Shown: one piece after another, positions 58,101 through 64,000 of the stretch | Numbering within the stretch: the stretch's first letter is position 1 | Layout: every line of letters begins with the position of its first letter | DNA from: Methylococcales bacterium | GTDB taxonomy: Bacteria; Pseudomonadota; Gammaproteobacteria; Methylococcales; Methylomonadaceae | Assembly: GCA_028707085.1 (NCBI GenBank) | Contig: JAQTUW010000007.1 | Location: 1 to 64,000 of the forward strand | Direction: 5' to 3' | DNA length: 64,000 nt | Program-made: the position numbers and the translations under genes | The notes under the pieces: model-generated | Told to the model about the DNA's origin: nothing | The model's input: the letters and a program-made list of their open reading frames with translations, nothing else | Database searches by the model: none

Positions 58101-58667
58101 GGCAGCCAGATCGACCGCCAGCCTGATATAGCGTTCTTCCTCTGCTTTACCAACCCGTTGCAATTCCAGATAAAAACAGTCATGGAACAATGCGCTCCAG
58201 TATCCTGCGCACTGTCTGGCCAGTTCCTGGTTTTCAGCCAGCAGGGCCTGGCCGACATCGCCTTCCTGCGCCGCCGACAGGGCGATCAGGCCGTCGTGGT
58301 TGTCGGCTATCCAGTCTTTTTTCAGCATGGGCAGGCCTTGATGCTGGCCTTCCTGATAGGCTTTGGAGATTAATTCGGTTAGCGAAATATAGCCCTTCCC
58401 ATTACGGGCCAGCAGACACAGGCGAAATGGCGACGTGGGTTCGTCTTCATTCAATACCAGCACGTCGGCTCCCACTAGCGGCTTGATGCCGGCATATTGA
58501 GCGGCTTTATAAAATTTGACCAGCGAGAACAGATTGCTGTGTTCGGTAATGGCGGCGGCGGGCATGGCATAGTCCACCAGTTTTTTTACCAGCGGTTTGA
58601 TTCTGACTATGCCATCGACCAGTGAGAATTCGGTATGTATCCTTAAATGGATAAATGACGGCTGCAT
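55179..58667 (-). CDS. dnaE: DNA polymerase III subunit alpha
   Basis: 1162-residue replicative polymerase. An N-terminal PHP domain begins FIHLRIHTEFSLVDG. The polymerase active site has PDFDIDFCMERRDEV with the catalytic aspartates and GPGRGSGAGSLVAYAL. YAALMRAAMGKKKPEEM is the helix-hairpin region, and the OB-fold domain is near the end (KMEGRVAGLIVEMRTR). The frame extends to 58703, but the ATG at 58667 gives the normal start. It lies downstream of rnhB with an 11-base gap, as in many gammaproteobacteria. Confidence 0.97.
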   Translation of the reverse strand: MQPSFIHLRIHTEFSLVDGIVRIKPLVKKLVDYAMPAAAITEHSNLFSLVKFYKAAQYAGIKPLVGADVLVLNEDEPTSPFRLCLLARNGKGYISLTELISKAYQEGQHQGLPMLKKDWIADNHDGLIALSAAQEGDVGQALLAENQELARQCAGYWSALFHDCFYLELQRVGKAEEERYIRLAVDLAAELNLPVVATNDVRFINKSEFEAHEVRVCIHQGRVLDDSRRPKNYTEQQYLRTAQEMSELFADIPEALANSVEIAKRCNVALTLGENYLPDFPVPSGKTLDSYFIEASRQGLEGRLKVYPPIGAGSFEENRKVYDQRLETELNVITQMGFPGYFMIVADFIQWAKNNSIPVGPGRGSGAGSLVAYALKITDLDPIEFDLLFERFLNPERVSMPDFDIDFCMERRDEVIDYVAEHYGRDHVSQIITYGSMAAKAVIRDVGRVMSFAYGFVDRLAKLIPFEIGMTLEKALQESAELKASYDTEEEVKALVDMARTLEGVSRNAGKHAGGVVISPTKLTDFTPLYCEQGGGNLVTQFDKDDVEAVGLVKFDFLGLRTLTIIDWALQTINRKRQECGEAPVDITQIPRDDSLSYELLKNAQTTAVFQLESRGMKELIKKLKPDCFDDIIALVALFRPGPLESGMVDDYIKVKHGAKAEYAHPILQPILNPTNGVILYQEQVMQIAREMAGYTLGGADMLRRAMGKKKPEEMAKQRESFTQGAIDNGIDESIATYIFDLMEKFAGYGFNKSHSAAYALVAYQTAWLKAHYPAAFMAAVMSSDMDNTDKVVVLIDECREMNLKICPPDINLSDYRFTVNAENQIVYGIGAIKGVGESAIDDLLKERKTNGPFTGLYDLCRRVDLRKVNRRVLEALIRAGALDSIETNRAAHLAELTTALKVAEQHGKMAQAGQNDLFGLAVQIEAGDNQAETYTTQVDPWTEKEKLDAEKQTLGLFLTGHPIAEYLPELKNIIHGNFASLHADAERSRGKMEGRVAGLIVEMRTRQTKLGKTMGFATLDDRTGRLEVAAFSEIYDKYRDLLCKDTLLVAEGSLSMDDFTSSLRLTAEKLYSMEQAREMFARGIMLDWTGGASPQDRLLLDSLGAILKPFCGGSCPISIHYATASAKTVIQLGDEWRVHPSDELLIRLRRLFTIDGVQVRY

Positions 58668-58677
58668 GGAGGCTAGG

Positions 58678-59244
58678 CTATATGTGTTTTTTGACCGGTG
58701 CAAAGGATTTGCGATGCTGTAGGCTGATTCCCAGTTCTTGTAGTTTCATTAAATGTTTCGGGGTCGGATAGCCTTTATGCACGGCAAAGTCATAACCCGG
58801 ATAAAGTCTGTCCAGTATCTGCATTTCTTCGTCTCTGGCGACTTTGGCCAGAATGGAGGCGGCGGAAATTTCGGTAATCAGTTTATCCCCCTGAACGACG
58901 GCTTGTGCCGGGCAAGGCAGTTTTGGCAGGCGATTGCCGTCCACCATCACCAAATCAGTCCGGGAGGCCAGAGCGGCAAAAGCCCGCTGCATGGCCAGGA
59001 AGGTGGCCTGCAGAATGTTGATGGCGTCAATCTCGCTGGCTTCCGCCCGCCCGATCGACCAGGCCAGCGCGGCGTCTTTTATCTGCTCGGCCAGCAGGCT
59101 GCGCCTGGCAGGGGTAAGCATTTTGGAATCGGTCAAGCCGGCAATCGGTCTGTCCGGAGTCAGGATAACTGCGGCAGCCACCACCGGGCCGGCTATGCAG
59201 CCCCGGCCAACTTCATCGATACCGGCGATACGCTGAGCGATTAT
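58678..59244 (-). CDS. rnhB: Ribonuclease HII, non-canonical start codon likely
   Basis: The enzyme cuts RNA-DNA hybrids at single ribonucleotides. The catalytic core begins [22 protein letters not shown], with D and E of the DE-VGRG motif, then [15 protein letters not shown], and the later acidic residues. In-frame translation reads straight through this start region without stops, but no ATG, GTG or TTG lies upstream of it: the first such codon is a GTG at 59184, which would remove DEVGRG. A start at ATA (59244) or ATC (59241), overlapping the lpxA stop as ATAA, is proposed, with GAGG nearby. Coordinates therefore start at the ATA. Confidence 0.8.
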   Translation of the reverse strand: MIAQRIAGIDEVGRGCIAGPVVAAAVILTPDRPIAGLTDSKMLTPARRSLLAEQIKDAALAWSIGRAEASEIDAINILQATFLAMQRAFAALASRTDLVMVDGNRLPKLPCPAQAVVQGDKLITEISAASILAKVARDEEMQILDRLYPGYDFAVHKGYPTPKHLMKLQELGISLQHRKSFAPVKKHI

Positions 59245-60011
59245 CGGAGTATACCTCGGGTAACGTTCCGCAGAAAGCTGACCATGCTGGATAGTTCGTT
59301 GCTTTCGCCAGCCAGATCTTCCATTTCTTCGATGGCGTCTTCCAGACGTAAATTGTTTTTATAAAGTATTTTGTACGCCTTGCGGATCTGCCTGACCACT
59401 TCCGGCGACACCCCGTTGCGTTCCATGCCGACCGAGTTGATGCCGTGCGGACGGGTGGGTCTGCCGCCTACCATGACAAAAGGCGGAATGTCCTGGGTAA
59501 TGGCGCTGCCCATTGCCGAAAAACTGTATTCGCCAATTTGGGTGAACTGATGCACCAGCGTGAAACCGCCCAGAATGGCGTGGTTGCCGATATGCACATG
59601 TCCGGCAATTGAGGCCCCATTGGCCATGATGACATGATCGCCTATTTCGCAATCGTGGGCGACATGGGTATAGGCCATGAACAGGTTGTCGTTTCCGATT
59701 CGGGTGACGCCCTGATCCTGCTGGGTGCCGCGGTGCATGGTGCAGAATTCGCGGATCACGTTGCGGTCGCCGATTTCCAGTCGGGTGATCTCGTCGGCGT
59801 ATTTTTTATCCTGCGGATCTTCGCCTATGGACGTAAATTGATAGATGGTATTGTCCTTGCCGATCGAAGTTGGGCCTTTTATTACCACATGCGGCCCGAT
59901 TTCGGTACCGTCGTCGATTTGCACATCAGGGCCGATAATCGAAAACGGCCCGACTTTTACATTGTCGGCCAACTCTGCGTTGAGATGCACAACCGCTCTT
60001 GGGTCGATCAT
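59241..60011 (-). CDS. lpxA: UDP-N-acetylglucosamine acyltransferase LpxA
   Basis: 256-residue cytosolic enzyme that starts lipid A synthesis. It is made of left-handed beta-helix hexapeptide repeats from [16 protein letters not shown] onward, with the catalytic histidine in [12 protein letters not shown]. The C-terminal helices end in VTRGILR. The start ATG at 60011 is one base after the fabZ stop, and the longer frame is ignored. In most gammaproteobacteria lpxB follows; here rnhB follows directly. Confidence 0.96.
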   Translation of the reverse strand: MIDPRAVVHLNAELADNVKVGPFSIIGPDVQIDDGTEIGPHVVIKGPTSIGKDNTIYQFTSIGEDPQDKKYADEITRLEIGDRNVIREFCTMHRGTQQDQGVTRIGNDNLFMAYTHVAHDCEIGDHVIMANGASIAGHVHIGNHAILGGFTLVHQFTQIGEYSFSAMGSAITQDIPPFVMVGGRPTRPHGINSVGMERNGVSPEVVRQIRKAYKILYKNNLRLEDAIEEMEDLAGESNELSSMVSFLRNVTRGILR

Positions 60012-60012
60012 A

Positions 60013-60456
60013 TTAGTCCACCACTGCTGCGCACATGATTCGGGCGCTGGCCGCCAGTTCGCCATCGACTTCGGCGCGGCAGTCGAACGACCAGATATTG
60101 CGTTTGTTTTTCAGGTAGGTGATTTCCAGTCGTAGCTGGTCGCCGGGGCCGACGGGCCGCTTAAAACGGGCTTCGTCAATGGAGGCAAGGTAATAGGTCA
60201 TGCCTTTGCCCAGAGCTTCGTCGCTTTGGGCGGCCAGCAGGCCGGTGGCCTGAGCCAGTGCTTCCAGGATCAGCACGCCGGGAAAAATGGGTAAATGCGG
60301 GAAGTGACCCTGAAAAAACGGCTCGTTATAGGTGACATTTTTGATGGCGACCAGCCGCACCCGGGGTTCGCATTCGATTACCTTGTCCACCAGCAGAAAG
60401 GGATAGCGGTGAGGCAGATATTCCTGGATTTGTAAAATGTCGAGTGTTCCTGTCAT
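60013..60456 (-). CDS. fabZ: 3-hydroxyacyl-ACP dehydratase FabZ
   Basis: 147-residue hot-dog fold enzyme of fatty-acid elongation. [14 protein letters not shown] starts it, and the catalytic [26 protein letters not shown] has the active-site His and Glu. Length is standard. The ATG at 60456 matches homologues. It lies between skp and lpxA; lpxD, which usually precedes it, is absent, with only about 97 bases between skp and fabZ. Confidence 0.96.
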   Translation of the reverse strand: MTGTLDILQIQEYLPHRYPFLLVDKVIECEPRVRLVAIKNVTYNEPFFQGHFPHLPIFPGVLILEALAQATGLLAAQSDEALGKGMTYYLASIDEARFKRPVGPGDQLRLEITYLKNKRNIWSFDCRAEVDGELAASARIMCAAVVD

Positions 60457-60552
60457 AGTGACCAGCAAGAAAGAGGATGGGGGAGGAAAGCAGGGATGCT
60501 TTCCTCGGTTTGAGCGCGATTCAGTTTGTCGGCCGGAAATCGCCGGCTTCGC

Positions 60553-61053
60553 TTATTGCGATGAAGTTTCCATTTTTTGCAGTACCCGATTGGTCACATC
60601 AATCTGGTCATTGGCGTACATTACGCCGTCGGCAAGCAGCAGGTCATACGACTCTTCCTTGGCCAGCGCTCTTACCGCTTCATAGACGCGTTTCTGGATA
60701 TTGCCCAGTTCCTCGTTTCTGCGCATGTTGAAGTCTTCGCTCATTTCCTGCTGGGCTCTGGTGGCTTCGCGTTTTTTGTCCAGCACATCCTTTTCCAGTC
60801 TGCGGCGCTCTTCTTCGCTCATGACGGCGGAATCTTTGCTTAGTTTGTCTTCCAGGCTTTTAATTTCCTTGATCTGGGAATTCAGTGTTTTTTCACGCGG
60901 CGAAAATTCGGTTTCCAGCCGCGATTTGGCTTTTGCCGATTGAGGCGCTTTTTCCAGAACTTTTTGCATGTTCACATAGCCGATTTTCAGTTCTGCGTGG
61001 CTCAGGCCGGTAACAAACATGAGCATTAAAAACAGAGGAATTCGATTTTTCAT
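60553..61053 (-). CDS. skp: Periplasmic chaperone Skp/OmpH
   Basis: 166-residue outer-membrane protein chaperone. A signal peptide (1-20, ending SHA) precedes the OmpH core: ELKIGYVNMQKVLEKAPQ, then a long coiled coil rich in Lys/Glu/Arg (about 40-110) forming the tentacle helices, then a C-terminal strand. It follows bamA on the same strand, as usual, 76 bases on. A second in-frame ATG at 61065 sits directly against GGAG and is less likely. Confidence 0.92.
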   Translation of the reverse strand: MKNRIPLFLMLMFVTGLSHAELKIGYVNMQKVLEKAPQSAKAKSRLETEFSPREKTLNSQIKEIKSLEDKLSKDSAVMSEEERRRLEKDVLDKKREATRAQQEMSEDFNMRRNEELGNIQKRVYEAVRALAKEESYDLLLADGVMYANDQIDVTNRVLQKMETSSQ

Positions 61054-61141
61054 GGTAATAACCATCTCCAGATTAGTTTTGGGTGGGGAATTAAGACAAT
61101 ACTCAGCTTTGGATTATAAGATAAAAAGCATGCAAACTAAA

Positions 61142-63430
61142 CTAAAATCCTGAGCCGAAGGTAAACTGGAAGGATTGCGTCATATCGTTGGACTGGGAGT
61201 TAAGTGGTTGGGCTACGCTGACCGCCAGTGCGCCGAAAGGCGATAGCCACTGACCGGAAATACCTGCCGAATAGCGGAAGTATTGACGCAGGGCGTGAAT
61301 GCTGGCCGAGTCAGCCAATGTGCCGCCGTCCAGGAATGTGCCGACACGAACCGATTTCAAGTCGCTTAAAAACGGCAAAGGGAACAGCAGTTCGGCCTTG
61401 CCTATGGCTTTGGTCGAACCGCCGAAGGGTCTGTTGAGCGAATCTCTGGGGCCCAGGGTGTTTTGCATGAAGCCTCGGACATCGTTGGTGCCGCCGGCGT
61501 AATAGTTTTCGAAGAATGGCAGCGATGAGGTTTTGCCGTAACCATTGGCGTAATCCACTTCGCCCAGCAGACGAAAGGTAAAGTCGTTAGCCATGGGGAA
61601 GTAATGCTGATGCTTGTAAGTCGCCTTGTAATAGTCTAGATCGCTGCCGGGAACGGTAGCCAGCAGGGAAATGCGCTGCTGACCGCCGGAGTGCGAAAAT
61701 AAAGGCTTGTCCAGCGTGTCATGCGTCCAGCCGCCCGACATGTCCAGCACATTGAAACTGCTGCCATTTTTGGTGATGTAATCCAGAATTTGCTGCGATG
61801 ACAGGGTGGTGGCGGAAATGCCGGTGTGTTTGGCCTCGACATCAAAACCCAGACTATTGAACTCGCTGAGCGGGATGCCGAAGTTTACCATGCCGTTTTC
61901 GACCTTGGTGTTATAGCTGGCCAGATTGGCCGCATAGGCGTTACGGGTGGTGTAGCCAAGATTATAGCCCAGCGAAACGCCGTCCAGTGTGTAATAAGGG
62001 TCGGTAAAGCCGATATTATACCGGGTCATGATCATGCTGTTGTTAAAGTTCAAATCGACTCTTTTGCCGGTACCGAAGACGTTGTTCTGCGAGATGTTGG
62101 CGTTGAAAATGATGCCCTGTACCTGAGAATAGCCGACACCGGCCTGCAGGTTGCCGGACGCCTTTTCCTTGACGGTGTAATTCACATCGATCTGGTCGGC
62201 CGAGCCGACAACCGGTGGAGTTTCGACGGATACTTCCTCAAAATAGCCCAATCTGTCCAGCCTGCTTTTGGAGCGTTCGATTTTGTTGCTGGCCGCCCAG
62301 CTTGATTCCATTTGCCGCATTTCCCGGCGCACCACTTCATCGCGGGTTTTGGTGTTGCCTTTGACATTGATGCGCCGGACGTAGACGCGTTTGCCAGGAT
62401 CGACAAAAAAAGTCATGTTGACCGTTTTCTGCGCTTCATTGATTTCCGGCACCATATTGACGTTGGCGAAGGTATAGCCTTCATTACCCAGACGGTCGGA
62501 AATGGCTTTGGAGGTTTCCGTGGCGTTTTTACGCGAAAAGGTTTCACCCGGCCCTACTTTTACCAGTTTGACCAGTTCTTCCGGCGACACAATCATTTCC
62601 CCGGTGAGTTTGACTTTCTCCAGTTTGTAGACATCGCCTTCCTTGACGTTGATGGTAATGTAAATTTCTTTTTTATCGGCGGAAATATCGACCTGGGTCG
62701 ATTCAATGGAAAAATTGATATAGCCGCGATCCAGATAAAAGGAACGCAATTTTTCAAGATCGGCAGACAGTTTCTGTTTGGAATACTGATCGTCCTTGGT
62801 ATAGAAGGACAGAATATTGGTAGGGCTTAACTCGAATTCCTTTTTGATCTGCTTATTGGTAAAGGCTTTGTTGCCGACAATATTGATTTCCTTGATTTTG
62901 GCGACCTTGCCTTCGGAAATTTCAATCCGGATAGCCACCCTGTTACGGGATAGTTCCGTGACTTCGGTTTTAATTTTCAGGCCGTATTTGCCGTGACTGA
63001 AATACTGGCGTCTCATTTCCTGTTCAACCTTGTCCAGCATTTGTTTGTTATAGACTTTGCCCTCCGCGAGACCGATTTTTTTCAAAGCGGTGGTTAAGTC
63101 CTCTTTTTTAATGTCCTTGTTGCCTTCCAGGGCAATCTTGGCGATCGACGGACGTTCGATCACATTGACGATTAAGGTTCCACCTTCTCTTTCCAGGCTG
63201 ATATCCTTAAAAAAACCGGTGTTGAACAAGGCTCTGATGGCCACGCCCTGCTTTTCTTCGGTTAATGTTTCACCCACATTAACCGGCAGATAGTTGTAAA
63301 CAGTACCAGCCGAAATTCTTTGCAAGCCTCTGACCTGAATGTCTTCCACCACAAAACTGTCGGTTGCCAGTGCGGTTTTGGTCAAAAGGAAGCTCAAAAA
63401 TAGAATTAGAAAAACCGGATTTCTTTTCAC
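61142..63430 (-). CDS. bamA: Outer-membrane protein assembly factor BamA
   Basis: 762-residue core of the BAM complex. A signal peptide ends near TALA, then five POTRA domains follow (from FVVEDIQVRGLQRIS, with KIALEGNKDI, IKEINIVGNKAF, KVKLTGEM and RRINVKGNTKT as strand starts). The C-terminal 16-strand beta-barrel has the VRGF turn (TNDVRGFMQNTLGPRD) and the final phenylalanine. The reading frame runs further upstream, but the start is most likely the GTG at 63430, directly before the signal peptide. rseP does not precede it; a divergent PP-loop gene does. Confidence 0.95.
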   Translation of the reverse strand: MKRNPVFLILFLSFLLTKTALATDSFVVEDIQVRGLQRISAGTVYNYLPVNVGETLTEEKQGVAIRALFNTGFFKDISLEREGGTLIVNVIERPSIAKIALEGNKDIKKEDLTTALKKIGLAEGKVYNKQMLDKVEQEMRRQYFSHGKYGLKIKTEVTELSRNRVAIRIEISEGKVAKIKEINIVGNKAFTNKQIKKEFELSPTNILSFYTKDDQYSKQKLSADLEKLRSFYLDRGYINFSIESTQVDISADKKEIYITINVKEGDVYKLEKVKLTGEMIVSPEELVKLVKVGPGETFSRKNATETSKAISDRLGNEGYTFANVNMVPEINEAQKTVNMTFFVDPGKRVYVRRINVKGNTKTRDEVVRREMRQMESSWAASNKIERSKSRLDRLGYFEEVSVETPPVVGSADQIDVNYTVKEKASGNLQAGVGYSQVQGIIFNANISQNNVFGTGKRVDLNFNNSMIMTRYNIGFTDPYYTLDGVSLGYNLGYTTRNAYAANLASYNTKVENGMVNFGIPLSEFNSLGFDVEAKHTGISATTLSSQQILDYITKNGSSFNVLDMSGGWTHDTLDKPLFSHSGGQQRISLLATVPGSDLDYYKATYKHQHYFPMANDFTFRLLGEVDYANGYGKTSSLPFFENYYAGGTNDVRGFMQNTLGPRDSLNRPFGGSTKAIGKAELLFPLPFLSDLKSVRVGTFLDGGTLADSASIHALRQYFRYSAGISGQWLSPFGALAVSVAQPLNSQSNDMTQSFQFTFGSGF

Positions 63431-63619
63431 GCAGCTACCAACGGAAACAATAAATTTTAGAATTGTACCATGCAGCAAGGCCCGCAGAACTTGCGAGTTG
63501 CAATTATGCTTGTAAAGAAGCAAAAAAAGGGGCCGCAAGCGGGGAATAAATTTTAAGCTACTGAGGTTTAAGGCTATCTGCGTATAATAGCAAGCTTTTT
63601 TCGTGTTTGAGTGTTGTTG

Positions 63620-64000
63620 ATGAGTCAAAAAAGAAAGGCAGTAGCCCTGATTTCCGGCGGGCTGGATTCCATGCTGGCAAGCAGAGCAGTCATGGAGCAG
63701 GGTATTCATGTCGAAGGAATCAATTTTTTTACCGGATTTTGCGTAGAGGGTCATACCCACGCCATTCGTAACAAAGAGACAGACAAGCCAAAGCGCAACA
63801 ATGCTCTATGGGTTGCCGAGCAGTTAGGCATAAAGCTGCATATAATTGATATTATAGAAGAATACAAGCAGGTTTTGTTGAACCCCAGGCATGGTTACGG
63901 CGCCAACATGAATCCCTGTCTGGATTGTAAAATTTTTATGGTCAATAAAGCCAGGCAATGGATGATGGAGCAGGGTTTCGATTTTATAATCACCGGTGAA
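63620..64000 (+). CDS. PP-loop ATPase, MnmA/ThiI-like tRNA-thiolation type, N-terminal part
   Basis: 127 codons to the right edge; the rest is outside the window. AVALISGGLDSMLASRAVMEQG is the PP-loop (SGGLDS) that adenylates the substrate. NPCLDCKIFM near residue 112 has the C-x-x-C seen in MnmA/ThiI-related tRNA sulfur-transfer proteins. It fits proteins often labelled as tRNA 2-thiouridylate enzymes, though it lacks the length to decide the modification. The ATG at 63620 begins MSQKRKAVALISGG. It diverges from bamA across a 189-base gap. Confidence 0.75.
   Translation, partial: MSQKRKAVALISGGLDSMLASRAVMEQGIHVEGINFFTGFCVEGHTHAIRNKETDKPKRNNALWVAEQLGIKLHIIDIIEEYKQVLLNPRHGYGANMNPCLDCKIFMVNKARQWMMEQGFDFIITGE

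Overview
The window looks like chromosomal DNA of a Gram-negative gammaproteobacterium. The signs are a bamA-skp-fabZ-lpxA-rnhB-dnaE block, UbiK, YifB, LpxH, LPS-core glycosyltransferases with an O-antigen ligase-like protein, and TonB-dependent receptors. A methylotroph or methanotroph of the Methylococcales would fit the overall gene mix, including a folate cyclohydrolase of FchA type and a sulfide:quinone oxidoreductase. No diagnostic methane-oxidation gene is present, so that placement is an inference.

Layout. 1-1050 is the edge of a CRISPR-Cas locus: a Cas6-type RAMP endoribonuclease and the first codons of a Cas_NE0113 (ring nuclease/Csm6-like) protein running off the left end. 1530-5800 holds a GT-C and a GT2 glycosyltransferase, a TVP38-type membrane protein, a YggU protein and a small GIY-YIG-like protein. 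5834-13151 is a diflavin reductase (CysJ-like) behind a very long, divergent glutamate synthase large subunit; neither cysI nor gltD is adjacent. 13389-17446 holds a UbiH-family hydroxylase, a gene-poor kilobase, a GT-A-like protein and a flavin reductase. 17707-22217 is a nickel locus (NikR, a HupE-like permease with a long unknown tail, a TonB receptor) with a candidate operator over a good promoter. 22331-26174 is a Fur-box-preceded iron operon (Fiu/PiuA-like receptor, Sel1 protein, PiuC-like hydroxylase), divergent from a JmjC-type oxygenase.

28090-31601 is an LPS-core cluster (two GT2 enzymes, an O-antigen ligase-like protein, a GT25). 31720-40198 is housekeeping: metG, mrp, obgE-proB, rplU-rpmA with a clear promoter and terminator, and yifB. 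40488-41321 is a HEPN/MNT toxin-antitoxin pair. 41411-49565 holds ubiK with a cysteine-rich MarR regulator, M18 aminopeptidase, msrB, sqr with a DUF2892 protein, lpxH, a cyclophilin, cysS and fchA. 49835-50090 is a tRNA Pro-Arg-His operon with a strong promoter. Directly after it comes a scar of mobile DNA (integrase tail, hsdR fragment, transposase fragment) around a SWIM/SNF2 helicase. 54320-63430 holds a YkgJ protein and then dnaE, rnhB, lpxA, fabZ, skp and bamA on the minus strand. lpxD and lpxB are absent from their usual places, and rnhB has no ordinary start codon. A PP-loop ATPase gene starts at 63620 and runs off the right edge.

Points most worth following: the type III CRISPR edge, the divergent GltB next to a CysJ-like flavoprotein, the HupE fusion with its palindromic operator, the rnhB start overlapping the lpxA stop, the mobile-element scar beside the tRNAs, and two unexplained structured intergenic elements (about 3200-3280 and 45879-45967).
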